A program made the translations under genes and the position numbers. Under the pieces are notes generated by a model. It made no database searches, had not been told where the DNA came from, and saw only the letters and a program-made list of their open reading frames with translations. Positions 8,178 through 17,896 of a DNA stretch of 64,000 nucleotides are shown one piece after another. The DNA comes from Parabacteroides goldsteinii (lineage in GTDB: Bacteria; Bacteroidota; Bacteroidia; Bacteroidales; Tannerellaceae): assembly GCF_015550595.1 (NCBI RefSeq), contig NZ_JADNBB010000017.1:62001-126000 (forward strand), read 5' to 3'. How positions within the stretch are numbered: position 1 is the first letter of the stretch; each line of letters opens with the position of its first letter.

Positions 8178-8363
8178 ATGAATAACTTATCGAAAATGAA
8201 ACTTCTCGGGCTATTGCCTGAAAAGCCGCAGAAAGCGATTAACATAGAAACGTCCAATGTCCATGAAGAGTTAATCAAACACATAGTGGCCATGAGCCAT
8301 TCGGAAGATTATTCACATGTCTTCCGGACGTTGACACTTGCCCTTGCCCGGAATGAGAAGTAA
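8178..8363 (+). CDS. Small hypothetical protein, 61 aa
   Basis: A short frame whose amino-acid use looks like a real protein (MNNLSKMKLLGLLPEK..., ending LALARNEK). It has no membrane segment and no family I recognise. It fills a gap between a divergent operon and a convergent GNAT gene, ending 3 bp from the stop of the latter. The leader is A-rich without a clear Shine-Dalgarno site. It could still be spurious. Confidence 0.5.
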   Translation: MNNLSKMKLLGLLPEKPQKAINIETSNVHEELIKHIVAMSHSEDYSHVFRTLTLALARNEK

Positions 8364-8366
8364 TTT

Positions 8367-8873
8367 TCAAATAGAAGACAGACCGGTAGGGCTTAACACC
8401 AATTCGTAATCCGCTACTCCCAGCCAGCGGTCGAACTTCAATCCGACTTGTTCGAACCTGGATACCTGGTTGAAGCCTAGTTTGGCATGTAAGATGTTAC
8501 TTGTTTCATTTCCTTCCGTTATGCAGGCGATGAGTGCATGGAAGCCTCTGCGACGGCATTCGTCGATCAATTTTTGCAGGAGTTGACGTCCGATGCCTTT
8601 GCCTGTGTGTTTGGGAGAGAGGTAGATTGTGGTTTCCAGCGTGTATTTATAGGCCGCTTTCTCTTTCCACGGGTGAGCATAGCAATAACCTGCAATTTCG
8701 TTGTCAGCTTCATAAACAAAATAAGGAAAATTAGTTGAGATCGCTCTTACACGGGCGCACATTTCTTCCTCTTTCACAGGCTGTGTTTCGAATGTGGCTG
8801 TACTGTTTATAACATATTCGTTATAAATAGCCGTAATAGCTTTCACATCTTCTAATCTTACCTCTCTTATCAT
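8367..8873 (-). CDS. GNAT N-acetyltransferase, phosphinothricin acetyltransferase-like
   Basis: A 168-aa single-domain GNAT enzyme with the acetyl-CoA loop KHTGKGIGRQLL and the closing HAKLGFNQVSRFEQVGLKFDRWL. This layout with its G-x-K-F-x-R-W end is typical of the COG1247 (Pat-like) group, and these proteins often acetylate amino-acid analogues. The upstream part (AIYNEYVINSTATFE) also fits that group. It is a single gene convergent with a small hypothetical gene. Confidence 0.82.
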   Translation of the reverse strand: MIREVRLEDVKAITAIYNEYVINSTATFETQPVKEEEMCARVRAISTNFPYFVYEADNEIAGYCYAHPWKEKAAYKYTLETTIYLSPKHTGKGIGRQLLQKLIDECRRRGFHALIACITEGNETSNILHAKLGFNQVSRFEQVGLKFDRWLGVADYELVLSPTGLSSI

Positions 8874-9101
8874 ATATCATAACTCTTTAGGGCTGTAAAA
8901 GTAAAGAATTATTTTAAAAGATCATCTATGATATTATACTGTTGGTTAAAGAACAACCAATTCATCTTTTATATCCTCTTTTTCCTGCGGGGTGATGATA
9001 TGATATGCATCCGGTAGAAATTATCTATTCCGTATATCCTGTTTCCCTTATCAAGGAAACTAACCGTTTCGACCTGGTATTGGCAAAGTCGGAAGGGATA
9101 G

Positions 9102-9650
9102 GTAGTTTTCCGTTTTTTTCTGGATGGAGAGATGAAGGATGTGGAAAAGCCTGTTCCTAATAATCCATCGGCTAAACCGGGTGTGGACAGGTTTAATAAA
9201 GCGAAGCTTGTCGATGAATTCGGCCTGCAACTCACAACAAAGAAGAGTGAGGTCGGCGCCTTTTATCTCCCTGGTTATCCCTTTACGACTGACGATGGTT
9301 TAAAGATCGAATTTGAATATATGATGTATCTCTTGACGAGCTGGTCATCGGGCTTACTGCGGCAACAGGAATAGAGACCAACTACACCAATGTTATCAAG
9401 AATCTTCGTATCACCCTGTTATACGGAACCAATACGGCATGATATAACGGATCATCGTCGGGGAGCTATTACAATACATCCTTTGGAGAGTGATTTGGGT
9501 TATATCGACAACGGTGATACGCCGATAGGAAGTAAAGACTATCTGGGGACCCCTCGAGTTTCCGCTTCTGGACGGATGAATATCTCCGTATGATGATGGG
9601 AGATTTCGTTCGTCATTGGTGACTATATCCGTAACGATAGTGGATAATTA
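9102..9650 (+). pseudogene. Remnant of an L-type lectin-domain surface protein
   Basis: Fragments in shifted frames read GLQLTTKKSEVGAFYLPG, then YPFTTDDGLKIEFEYMMY, then in another frame ELVIGLTAATGIETN and YTNVIKNLRI. The first two look like the opening strands, and the last two like the closing strands, of the bacterial legume-lectin-like domain found in large Bacteroidetes surface proteins. The middle of the domain is missing, consistent with an internal deletion near 9330. Further in-frame pieces (GYIDNGDTPIGSKDYLG) follow before decay. There is no start codon context, signal peptide or intact C-terminus. The domain call is from pattern memory. Confidence 0.5.
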
Positions 9651-9749
9651 TCCTTGATATGTACCGACAATATGAAAATGAAGTTGACAGATGTCACTTG
9701 TCAACTGTCAACTTTAAAAATGTTTCATTTCTGATAACGGAAATTACTT

Positions 9750-11036
9750 TTATATTTTAGCAAGGGCCTGATCCAGATCGGCCAGCAGGTCATCGATATG
9801 TTCTGTTCCGATTGATAAGCGTACTGTGCCCGGATAAATTTCTTGTTCTGCCAACTCTTTTGCATTGAGTTGCGAATGTGTTGTGCTGGCTGGATGGATA
9901 ACCAATGATTTCACATCAGCAACGTTTGCCAACAGTGAAAATATTTCCAAACTGTCTATAAAGCGGTGCGCTTCTTCTTGTCCCCCGTTTATCTCGATTG
10001 TGAAGATGGAACCGGCTCCTTTCGGGAAATATTGTTCATAAAGGGCATGGTCGGGATGTGTTATTAATGCCGGGTGATTAACTTTCTTCACTTTCGGATG
10101 GTTTCTTAAATACTCTACGACTTTCAGTGCATTTTCCACGTGACGCTCTACGCGTAATGAAAGAGTTTCCAAACCTTGCAGCAGTATAAAGGCATTGAAT
10201 GGGCTAATGGCTGCTCCCGTATCGCGTAACAGGATTGCACGGATGCGGGTTACATAAGCTGCCGGACCGGCGGCATCAATAAAACGTACACCGTGATAAC
10301 TTGGATCGGGCTCAGTCAGTTGAGGAAACTTGCCAGAAGCAACCCAGTCGAATTTACCGGAGTCGACAATGACACCACCCAATGAAGAACCGTGTCCACC
10401 TATGAACTTGGTGGCAGAGTGTACAACAATATCTGCACCGTGTTCAATGGGACGGATCAGGTAAGGTGTGCCAAAAGTATTGTCGATAATCAAAGGTATT
10501 TTGTGTCGATGGGCGATATCGGCGACAGCCTTTATATCGATAATATTTGAGTTCGGATTGCCTAGTGTCTCGATGAAAACAGCTTTTGTATTTTCCTGGA
10601 TCGCTTTTTCAAAGTTCAATAAGTCGGAGGGATCGACAAATGTCGTTGTCACACCGTATGTAGGGAGTGTATGTGCCAGTAGGTTATAACTTCCTCCATA
10701 AATAGTTTTGGCAGCTACAATATGATCGCCTGCACGGGTGATATTCTCGAATGCATATGTAACGGCTGCTGCTCCTGAAGCGAGAGCCAGTCCGGCCACA
10801 CCTCCTTCGAGTGCGGCTACACGTTGTTCGAAAACTCCCTGTGTAGAGTTAGTCAGGCGCCCATAAATATTGCCCGGGTCCTGTAAACCGAAGCGGGCTG
10901 CTGCGTGGGCAGAATTATGGAACACGTATGAAGTAGTCTGGTAAATGGGAACTGCACGTGCATCCGTAGTTGGATCGGCTTGTTCTTGTCCTACATGAAT
11001 TTGTAATGTCTCGAAATGTAATTTCTTTGTTGCCAT
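9750..11036 (-). CDS. metY: O-acetylhomoserine sulfhydrylase (MetY type)
   Basis: A 428-aa PLP enzyme of the Cys/Met metabolism family. The Schiff-base lysine is K210 in [21 protein letters not shown] (58-65) and [10 protein letters not shown] are family blocks. The length of about 430 aa and the insertion near 225-265 separate MetY from the shorter gamma-synthases/lyases. It makes homocysteine from O-acetylhomoserine and sulfide in the cytosol. It is divergent from an Lrp-type regulator across 179 bp, which suggests control by that regulator. Confidence 0.92.
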   Translation of the reverse strand: MATKKLHFETLQIHVGQEQADPTTDARAVPIYQTTSYVFHNSAHAAARFGLQDPGNIYGRLTNSTQGVFEQRVAALEGGVAGLALASGAAAVTYAFENITRAGDHIVAAKTIYGGSYNLLAHTLPTYGVTTTFVDPSDLLNFEKAIQENTKAVFIETLGNPNSNIIDIKAVADIAHRHKIPLIIDNTFGTPYLIRPIEHGADIVVHSATKFIGGHGSSLGGVIVDSGKFDWVASGKFPQLTEPDPSYHGVRFIDAAGPAAYVTRIRAILLRDTGAAISPFNAFILLQGLETLSLRVERHVENALKVVEYLRNHPKVKKVNHPALITHPDHALYEQYFPKGAGSIFTIEINGGQEEAHRFIDSLEIFSLLANVADVKSLVIHPASTTHSQLNAKELAEQEIYPGTVRLSIGTEHIDDLLADLDQALAKI

Positions 11037-11082
11037 AATTGTATATTCTTTTTAGTTTGTTTGTTCTTGAATTATTTTCTGA

Positions 11083-11113
11083 CAAATGTATACAGCTTGG
11101 TTATATCAAACAA
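11083..11113 (-). promoter_or_regulatory. metY promoter
   Basis: The minus-strand -7 box TACATTTG (11083-11090) and a -33 TTG (11111-11113) are 20 bp apart, and the start codon is 46 bp downstream. A possible -7 box for the divergent Lrp gene, TATATTTG at 11142-11149 on the plus strand, has no matching -33 box. Confidence 0.6.
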
Positions 11114-11215
11114 TATTTAGATTAAATATGGAAAATATCACTATATTTGTGGTTGTATAAAGAAAAAATGAATTGAGAAACTGTTAAAAAGGTTTCTTGT
11201 AAAGAATTTTATTCT

Positions 11216-11677
11216 ATGGATACTTTGGATAAAACGGATTTGCAAATTCTCCGTACGCTGCAAGAGAATGCCCGGTTGACGACAAAAGAGCTGGCTGCCC
11301 GGGTAAGTCTTTCATCGACACCTGTGTTTGAACGCCTTAAACGGCTTGAAAGTAATGGATATATAAAGAAGTATATTGCCGTATTGGATGCCGAAAAGTT
11401 AAATCAGGGCTTTGTGGTTTTTTGCAGTGTAAAACTGAGCAGGCTTAACCGGGATATCGCAGCCGAGTTTACGCGGATAATACAGGATATTCCCCAGGTA
11501 ACAGAGTGCTACAACATATCCGGGCGTTATGATTATCTTCTGAAGATCCATGCTCCGAGTATGAAATACTACCAGGAGTTTATTCTCAATGTGTTGGGAA
11601 CGATTGACAGTCTGGGTTCTCTGGAAAGCACTTTCGTTATGGATGAAGTGAAGCATGATTATGGCATTCATGTTTAA
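11216..11677 (+). CDS. Lrp/AsnC family transcriptional regulator
   Basis: A 153-aa regulator. Residues 4-60 are the AsnC-type helix-turn-helix (LDKTDLQILRTLQENARLTTKELAARV...), and residues 70-145 are the RAM ligand-binding domain (FVVFCSVKL, TECYNISGRYDYLLKI). These proteins bind amino acids and control amino-acid genes. The divergent metY gene makes a sulfur amino acid response likely, but the ligand is not visible. Its leader is preceded by an A-rich region with a lone -7 box. Confidence 0.93.
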   Translation: MDTLDKTDLQILRTLQENARLTTKELAARVSLSSTPVFERLKRLESNGYIKKYIAVLDAEKLNQGFVVFCSVKLSRLNRDIAAEFTRIIQDIPQVTECYNISGRYDYLLKIHAPSMKYYQEFILNVLGTIDSLGSLESTFVMDEVKHDYGIHV

Positions 11678-11701
11678 GAAGTGGATAGGTATAAAAAAAA
11701 C

Positions 11702-11733
11702 GAAATGGCTAACTTTCACAAGTGGGCCATTTC
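11702..11733 (+). terminator. Hairpin after the Lrp gene
   Basis: GAAATGGC and GCCATTTC form an 8-bp stem with a loop of 16 nt, followed by TTAACC. It sits 25 bp past the Lrp stop codon. The loop is long and the U-tract poor, so termination is likely but not certain. Confidence 0.45.
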
Positions 11734-11751
11734 TTAACCAAAACCTTAACT

Positions 11752-11799
11752 ATGAAAAAATTTACGTTTTTCAACAACAAATATACAACTATTTTTTGA
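11752..11799 (+). other. Micro-ORF of 15 codons in a 350-bp gap
   Basis: ATG AAA AAA opens a 15-residue frame (MKKFTFFNNKYTTIF) right after the hairpin and the leader TTAACCAAAACCTTAACT. It could be a leader peptide or the stub of a lost exported protein. The rest of the gap up to 12027 has no gene or clear signal. Confidence 0.3.
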
Positions 11800-12027
11800 A
11801 TTGCTGTAATGATGCTCTGTCTTTTTGATGATTCATTTGTTTTTCCTGTTGAATAAGGTGGAAACGAATGAAATGTCGCTTATGACTTCTTCAAATGCAA
11901 AGGATGGCTGGCGTAATGGTCGATATTATTCATTATAGTTTCATAATCAGATATATAAATAGTATATTTGTCGGAATTCAAGGGTGTATTATTTCATTCT
12001 ATAAAACTCTCAGAAAAAGAATAGCAG

Positions 12028-12741
12028 ATGAAACCACTTTCAAGAATGAAGTTATTTTATTCATTTTCAATATATATCATTGCTGCATTACTTATGTGGC
12101 TTCAAACTCATTATACAATTCCTTATCTTAGTGGGAAGACGGGGCAGGAGCCGATCCTGCTCTGGTTTATTGTCGGTGCACTTGGCATATTCTTTCCTCT
12201 CATTCTTCTGGCAATAGCTATACTTAAATCAGAAATATATAAACTGACTTATCGGACATGGTATAAAAGAATGCGGTTTGTCAGAATGACTGGACCTGAT
12301 TGGCTTTGGAGTATTTTGGGAATACTGGTTACTACGATAGGAATGCTTATCGTTATGGGGATAATCGCTTTATTTGTTGATAAACTAGATTATACACCTT
12401 CGTTTATGGAGTTTGAACCTTTAGGCCCCGGTCGTTATTGGTTATTGGCTGTTTGGTTTGTGTTTTGGATATTTAATATTATGGGAGAGGAGATACTCTG
12501 GCGGGGTGTTATGCAACCACGCCAGGAGTTGGTTTCCGGACAATATACATGGATCGTTCAGGGAATAGGATGGAGCCTTTTCCATCTGGCCTTCGGTTGG
12601 CAACTTTGGGTGATGTTACTGCCTTTAATGTTTATTCAACCTTACATCGTCCAGAAAACGCGAAACTCATGGACAGGTGTCATTATTCACGGAGCCATTA
12701 ATGGTCCGGGGTTTATTGCGATAGCATTGGATATGATTTGA
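12028..12741 (+). CDS. CPBP family intramembrane metalloprotease
   Basis: A 237-aa protein with about six hydrophobic segments. The three CPBP (Abi) motifs are present: EEILWRG with E154, E155 and R159; FHLAFGWQ near 187; and HGAINGPG near 224. Family members include CAAX-type proteases and bacteriocin self-immunity proteins. No bacteriocin gene is adjacent. It is convergent with the cupin gene, only 1 bp between the stop codons. Confidence 0.88.
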   Translation: MKPLSRMKLFYSFSIYIIAALLMWLQTHYTIPYLSGKTGQEPILLWFIVGALGIFFPLILLAIAILKSEIYKLTYRTWYKRMRFVRMTGPDWLWSILGILVTTIGMLIVMGIIALFVDKLDYTPSFMEFEPLGPGRYWLLAVWFVFWIFNIMGEEILWRGVMQPRQELVSGQYTWIVQGIGWSLFHLAFGWQLWVMLLPLMFIQPYIVQKTRNSWTGVIIHGAINGPGFIAIALDMI

Positions 12742-12742
12742 T

Positions 12743-13198
12743 CTATTTCCATTTCTTTTCACAAGGAACTCTTTCTCCGTCTTCGGAAGAGTATTGATTC
12801 ATAGAACCTTCCCGCGATTGGATAACCATATAAATCATTGTTTCATCGGATGAATTTCTCATGCCTCTTTTGGCGGGTGGAGCTACACGGATCACACTTC
12901 CCTCTGTTATGGGAAAACATTCATCATCTACCTGGAAGTCTCCTGAACCTTTAAGAATAATATAAGTTTCCTCATTTTCTTTATGGATATGAAAATAAGA
13001 AAGCTCTGTTTTAGGAAGGAGTGTGGAGAATGATATCTCCGTTCCGGTAGCTTTGGTACTATCCTTAAGGAATACTTTTCCTACAATTTCCTGTCCTGTT
13101 TTGGGATGGATCAGAGAGTGTTCCGTCAGCTTGTCCAGACTGCCGATATTCAATGCAGTGTAGACTTCATTTTCTGAAATGATTTCGATCTGTTTCAT
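12743..13198 (-). CDS. Cupin domain protein
   Basis: A 151-aa protein with a single conserved beta-barrel. LSYFHIHKENEETYIILKGSGDFQVDDE (about 68-95; the His and Glu residues are the usual metal ligands) is the first cupin motif, and GSVIRVAPPAKRGMRN is the second. The second motif lacks the usual His at its centre, so metal binding may be altered. Function is not readable. Its start overlaps the end of the upstream GNAT gene by 4 bp, indicating a two-gene operon. Confidence 0.85.
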   Translation of the reverse strand: MKQIEIISENEVYTALNIGSLDKLTEHSLIHPKTGQEIVGKVFLKDSTKATGTEISFSTLLPKTELSYFHIHKENEETYIILKGSGDFQVDDECFPITEGSVIRVAPPAKRGMRNSSDETMIYMVIQSREGSMNQYSSEDGERVPCEKKWK

Positions 13199-13683
13199 TT
13201 TGAGGAGATATTTTTAATCATTTTGACTAATAGGAGATCCGGATTGTTTTCATCGGCATATTCTTCCACCTTTTTGTATCCAATGGATTCATATAACCTG
13301 ATATTTTTTGTACTTTGCGAACCGGTAAAAAGGATGAATTCCTTTGCTGTCGGGCAATGTTTCTCAGCTTCCATAAGTAATTTACGCCCGATGCCTTTGT
13401 TTTGAAATTCGAGTGAGACGATCAGTCTACCGATCCAACAGGATAGATCTTGCTCCCGTAGTTTCACCGATCCGACGATTTGATTCAGATAAGTCGCTAT
13501 CAGGAATAAATGATCCTGATAGTCTTTTTGTATCTCATCGAGACTTTGAGTTAATGGAGCTATCTTATAGTCGTTATAGAACTTTGCTTCTTCAAGGAAT
13601 GCAGTTTTCTGTATTTCGAGAATTATCGGCAAATCTTTATAATCGGCTTTTTGTATCGCTATATCGTATTCTTCTTTCTTCAT
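13195..13683 (-). CDS. GNAT N-acetyltransferase
   Basis: A 162-aa single-domain GNAT enzyme. The acetyl-CoA motif is LEFQNKGIGRKLLMEAEKHC (about 110-129), and the closing motif is NIRLYESIGYKKVEEY. The substrate is unknown. It is the first gene of a pair with the cupin protein, coupled by a 4-bp overlap, so the two may modify and bind the same small molecule. Confidence 0.87.
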   Translation of the reverse strand: MKKEEYDIAIQKADYKDLPIILEIQKTAFLEEAKFYNDYKIAPLTQSLDEIQKDYQDHLFLIATYLNQIVGSVKLREQDLSCWIGRLIVSLEFQNKGIGRKLLMEAEKHCPTAKEFILFTGSQSTKNIRLYESIGYKKVEEYADENNPDLLLVKMIKNISSK

Positions 13684-13726
13684 TATTTTTCAGCATTTGC
13701 AGTATGCAATATTAGTCAAATATTGT

Positions 13727-15097
13727 CTATATCTCTGCTCTTTTTATCTCTTTTATTTTCTTATATACGTACATAAAAGCTGGGATTAAGAATAAGTCAG
13801 CGGCTACCCAGGCCGTCGCATCACCGAAACAGACTGCCAGGAAGCCGAATGCCGGTACTGCATAAATACTGACTAACGTGCGGGCAATCATTTCTGAAAC
13901 ACCCGAAAGCATAGCCAGGTTGGTGAATCCGGCTCCCTGAATTGTATAACGCAAGATACATAGTATTCCGAGGATAGGGAAGAATGAACATGATACATGC
14001 ATATACTGAACTGCTTTATTGATAACTTCCGTTTCTGTGGGATCGACAAATATCTGTGCCAACTGCTCTGAAGTCAGCATCATGACAAGGAATGCGAAGG
14101 CTGCATAAACGATCATCATTAAACCGCTGGCTTTAATCCCTTGCCAGATACGCTGGGGCTTTCCGGCACCATAGTTCTGTCCGGTGTAGGTTGCCATAGC
14201 AATACCCAGGCTTTCGAAAGGACACATAAAGAATGATTTTATACGTACAGCAGAAGCAAAAGCAGCAACACTGGCTGACCCGAGTGCATTGTTGGCACTT
14301 TGCAACATAATACTACCGATAGCTGTAATAGAAAACTGAAGTCCCATCGGAACACCGATCCAGAGCAGGTTCCCTGCCAATCGTATGTTGAACTTTCGTT
14401 CTTCGCGTGTTCCCTGTAATATTTCGAAACGGCGATACATATAGATGAAACAAAGGATAGCCGAAATTCCTTGCGATAGAAGAGTGGCGATCGCCGCACC
14501 GGCAACTCCCCATTTGAATATCAGTATGCAAACCAGGTCAAGTATCACGTTTAGGATCGTGGAAAAGAGCAGGAACCAGAATGGGGTTTTGCTGTCGCCC
14601 AAAGCACGGATAATACTGGAAAGCAGATTATAGAAGAATGTGCATGGTACGCCGATAAAAGTAACGAGCAGATAAAAATAAGCATCTGTAAAGATATTTT
14701 CCGGTGTCTGCATAATCTTTAAAATATCTTTGCAGTAAATACTTGTTACGATAGCAATGATAACCGACATCACTGCTGCCAATTGTAAACTGATAGCCAC
14801 ATAACGCCGCATTGTATTGTAATCGCGTGCACCGAACTTTTGTGCCACCGGAATACCGAAACCGGCACAACATCCATTGCAAAACCCAATGATAAGAAAA
14901 ATAACGGACGTACTTGCGCCGACTGCCGAGAAAGCACCGATCCCTAAGAACTTACCAACGATCGCTGCATCGATTAGAGAGTAGGTTTGTTGAAGCAGAT
15001 TAGCTAAAAGTACCGGCATGGCAAAACTGAAAATCAGTGGAAGTGCCCGGCCGGAAGTCATTTCTTTAGATGTTCCCATAAATTTATACCTAAACAA
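13727..15097 (-). CDS. MATE family efflux transporter
   Basis: A 456-aa inner-membrane protein with about 12 transmembrane segments in two homologous halves. The opening GRALPLIFSFAMPVLLANLLQQTYSLIDAAIVGKFLG is typical of the DinF/NorM-type multidrug and toxic compound exporters. A start at MGTSKEM (residue 7) is equally likely. A -7 box TACCTTTG lies upstream on the minus strand at 15103-15110, but no -33 box fits. The exported substrate cannot be read. Confidence 0.92.
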   Translation of the reverse strand: MFRYKFMGTSKEMTSGRALPLIFSFAMPVLLANLLQQTYSLIDAAIVGKFLGIGAFSAVGASTSVIFLIIGFCNGCCAGFGIPVAQKFGARDYNTMRRYVAISLQLAAVMSVIIAIVTSIYCKDILKIMQTPENIFTDAYFYLLVTFIGVPCTFFYNLLSSIIRALGDSKTPFWFLLFSTILNVILDLVCILIFKWGVAGAAIATLLSQGISAILCFIYMYRRFEILQGTREERKFNIRLAGNLLWIGVPMGLQFSITAIGSIMLQSANNALGSASVAAFASAVRIKSFFMCPFESLGIAMATYTGQNYGAGKPQRIWQGIKASGLMMIVYAAFAFLVMMLTSEQLAQIFVDPTETEVINKAVQYMHVSCSFFPILGILCILRYTIQGAGFTNLAMLSGVSEMIARTLVSIYAVPAFGFLAVCFGDATAWVAADLFLIPAFMYVYKKIKEIKRAEI

Positions 15098-15231
15098 TTG
15101 TGCAAAGGTATATATTTTACATTAAAAGGATTAAAGTTACACTTATAAATCTATCATGTATTTTCAAAACATTTTGCATTCTGTCATAGTTCTTGTTATA
15201 AACAAAGCATAAAATATAAAATAAACATAGT

Positions 15232-16971
15232 ATGGCAAAGAATGTAGCAGAACAATTAGTCGACACACTGGAAAAGGCAGGTGTTAAACGTATCTACGCC
15301 GTCACTGGTGATAGTTTGAATGAAGTAAACGAAGCAGTACGAAAGAATGGAAAAATCAAATGGATCCATGTGCGTCATGAAGAAACAGGAGCTTATGCAG
15401 CCGCAGCTGAAGCACAACTGAATGGAGAATTAGCTTGTTGTGCGGGAAGTAGTGGACCGGGGCATGTACATTTGATCAACGGGCTGTATGATGCCCAGCG
15501 CTCAGGTGCACCTGTTCTTGCTATCGCATCTACTTTGCCGACTCACGAGTTTGGAACGGAATATTTCCAGGAAACTAATACGATCAAATTGTTTGAAGAT
15601 TGTAGTCATTACAATCAGGTGGCAACTACACCCGAACAATTTCCCCGAATGCTGCAAGGAGCTATACAGGCTGCACTCTCGTTCCGTGGAGTAGGAGTGA
15701 TCGGTTTGCCTGGCGACCTGACTTCAAAGACGGCCAGCGAAGGAGAGTCTTCCCAGCTTCCGTTTCCCACCCGGCAGCGTGTGTGTCCTTCGACTGAAGA
15801 GATTAATGAACTGGCTGATCTGTTGAACAAGGCGGAAAAGGTTACTCTTTTTTGCGGGATAGGAGCAAAGGATGCACATAAAGAGTTGGTTGAGTTATCC
15901 CACCTTTTGAATGCGCCTGTCGCTTATTCATTTAAAAGTAAAATGGAGATACAATACGATAATCCGAATGAAGTGGGAATGACCGGCTTACTGGGTATGC
16001 CTTCGGGCTATTACAGCATGCATGAGGCCGAGGTTTTGCTTTTACTTGGAACGGACTTCCCTTATGAAGCTTTTATGCCGCAAAACAATACGATTGTACA
16101 GGTCGACATCAAAGCCAACCGTCTCGGACGTCGTGCCAAAATTAAGATGGGACTTTGCGGGGATGTGAAAGACACTTTGCTGGAACTACTTCCACTCATT
16201 CACCAAAAGAAAAACGATTCTTTCCTTCGTGAGCAGCTGGCGCATTATGAAAAGGTAAAAGACAACCTCCGGTCGTCTGCCAAAGTGAAAGGCAAAGAAG
16301 AAAAGATACAACCTGAATATGTAATTTCCGTTATTAATGAGCTCGCTGCGGATGATACCATCTTTACGGTTGATACGGGGATGACCTGTGTATGGGGAGC
16401 ACGCTATTTACAGGCTACCGGGAAACGTAAGATGCTAGGCTCTTTCAATCATGGTTCGATGGCAAATGCCATGCCACAGGCTATCGGTGCGGCTCTGGCT
16501 TATCCGGAACGACAGGTCGTTGCTTTGTGCGGCGACGGTGGTCTTTCTATGTCGTTGGGCGATCTCGCAACGATCGTACAGTATAAATTACCGATCAAAT
16601 TGGTTGTTTTCAATAACCGTTCACTGGGAATGGTCAAATTAGAAATGGAGGTAGCCGGATTGCCCGACTGGCAGACCACGATGCTGAACCCCGACTTTGC
16701 ACGGGTGGCTCTTTCGATGGGAATGGCCGGTTATAATGTAAGTAATCCTGACGACGTATTATCGACATTGACAAAGGCTTTTGTTTCAGACGGCCCTGTT
16801 CTCGTCAATATCATGACCGATCCGAATGCTCTGGCAATGCCTCCGAAAATTGAGTTTACCCAGATGCTCGGCTTTGCGCAGACCATGTACAAGCTATTGA
16901 TGCAGGGACGATCCAAAGAAATTATGGATACAATTGATACAAACCTGAAGCACTGGAAAGAGGTGTTTTGA
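15232..16971 (+). CDS. poxB: Pyruvate:quinone oxidoreductase (pyruvate oxidase), ThDP enzyme
   Basis: A 579-aa thiamine diphosphate enzyme. Its domains are N-terminal PYR (1-180, with the catalytic Glu in HVRHEETGAYAAAAEAQ), central FAD/NAD-like (190-335) and C-terminal PP (360-550, with the ThDP motif GDGGLSMSLGDL...NN). Closest by pattern is PoxB, which oxidises pyruvate to acetate plus CO2 and passes electrons to quinone at the membrane. The C-terminal helix (DTIDTNLKHWKEVF) is amphipathic, like the lipid-binding tail of PoxB. Acetolactate synthase is less likely given the sequence around PTHEFGTEYFQETN. It is a single gene, followed after 47 bp by an esterase. Confidence 0.88.
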   Translation: MAKNVAEQLVDTLEKAGVKRIYAVTGDSLNEVNEAVRKNGKIKWIHVRHEETGAYAAAAEAQLNGELACCAGSSGPGHVHLINGLYDAQRSGAPVLAIASTLPTHEFGTEYFQETNTIKLFEDCSHYNQVATTPEQFPRMLQGAIQAALSFRGVGVIGLPGDLTSKTASEGESSQLPFPTRQRVCPSTEEINELADLLNKAEKVTLFCGIGAKDAHKELVELSHLLNAPVAYSFKSKMEIQYDNPNEVGMTGLLGMPSGYYSMHEAEVLLLLGTDFPYEAFMPQNNTIVQVDIKANRLGRRAKIKMGLCGDVKDTLLELLPLIHQKKNDSFLREQLAHYEKVKDNLRSSAKVKGKEEKIQPEYVISVINELAADDTIFTVDTGMTCVWGARYLQATGKRKMLGSFNHGSMANAMPQAIGAALAYPERQVVALCGDGGLSMSLGDLATIVQYKLPIKLVVFNNRSLGMVKLEMEVAGLPDWQTTMLNPDFARVALSMGMAGYNVSNPDDVLSTLTKAFVSDGPVLVNIMTDPNALAMPPKIEFTQMLGFAQTMYKLLMQGRSKEIMDTIDTNLKHWKEVF

Positions 16972-17018
16972 ATAAAAATAAATACCTTTGTTTTCAATAT
17001 TAAAATTCTACTCTAATT

Positions 17019-17828
17019 ATGAAAACAAAGGTATTCTTTTTATCGCTTATAGCGTTTTTTGCCCTGTCTTTGCAGGCCGCAGTCATCGATACTATAAATG
17101 TACACAGTGATGTGATGAACAAAGATGTTCAGACGGTCATTGTTTTGCCGGGAAATGGAAAGACAACAACTCCGGTCATTTATTTATTACATGGGCACGG
17201 AGGTAATGCGAAAACATGGATTTCCGTAAAGCCGAATTTGCCGGAGATTGCTGACCAATATGGTTTTATATTTGTCTGTCCGGACGGTAAAAACAGTTGG
17301 TATTGGGATAGCCCGGTCGATCCGTCTTATCGCTATGAGACGTTTGTATCGAAAGAACTTATCGATTATATAGATATTAATTATCCGACGATTAAAGATC
17401 GTACTGGACGTGCTATAACAGGATTGAGTATGGGCGGCCACGGTGCGATGTGGTTATCATTCCGTCATAAAGATGTCTTTGGTGCGGCCGGAAGTACGAG
17501 CGGTGGCGTGGATATTTGTCCTTTCCCGAATAACTGGAATATGAGCAATTGGTTAGGTAAAGAAAGCGAAAATCAGGAAATATGGGACAACCATACGGCA
17601 ATCAATCAAATCGACCGTTTGAAAAATGGTGACTTGGCTATCATCATCGATTGTGGTTATAGCGATTTCTTCTTTGAAGTGAACAACGATTTCCATAAGA
17701 AACTACTGAAATATAAGATCGATCATGATTTTCTTGTACGACCCGGTGCGCATAATAGCGAATATTGGCGTAACTCAATTGATTATCAGATATTATTCTT
17801 CAAGAATTATTTCGATAAACATAAATAA
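17019..17828 (+). CDS. Exported esterase (esterase D / putative esterase family)
   Basis: A 269-aa protein with a signal peptide (MKTKVFFLSLIAFFALSLQA, then AV). The mature part is an alpha/beta hydrolase of the esterase D type: oxyanion segment YLLHGHGGNAKTW, nucleophile GLSMGGHGAM, acid in IIDCGYSDFFFEVN and histidine in RPGAHNSEYW. Such enzymes in Bacteroidetes often remove acetyl or feruloyl groups from glycans. No glycan-degrading genes adjoin, so the substrate is open. It ends before a strong terminator shared with the convergent fhs gene. Confidence 0.88.
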   Translation: MKTKVFFLSLIAFFALSLQAAVIDTINVHSDVMNKDVQTVIVLPGNGKTTTPVIYLLHGHGGNAKTWISVKPNLPEIADQYGFIFVCPDGKNSWYWDSPVDPSYRYETFVSKELIDYIDINYPTIKDRTGRAITGLSMGGHGAMWLSFRHKDVFGAAGSTSGGVDICPFPNNWNMSNWLGKESENQEIWDNHTAINQIDRLKNGDLAIIIDCGYSDFFFEVNNDFHKKLLKYKIDHDFLVRPGAHNSEYWRNSIDYQILFFKNYFDKHK

Positions 17829-17896
17829 AAACATTTTCTCCCTCAATGCCAGTGATCTTCTACGTTCTGATATATATATCAACTACGGAAAAATAA

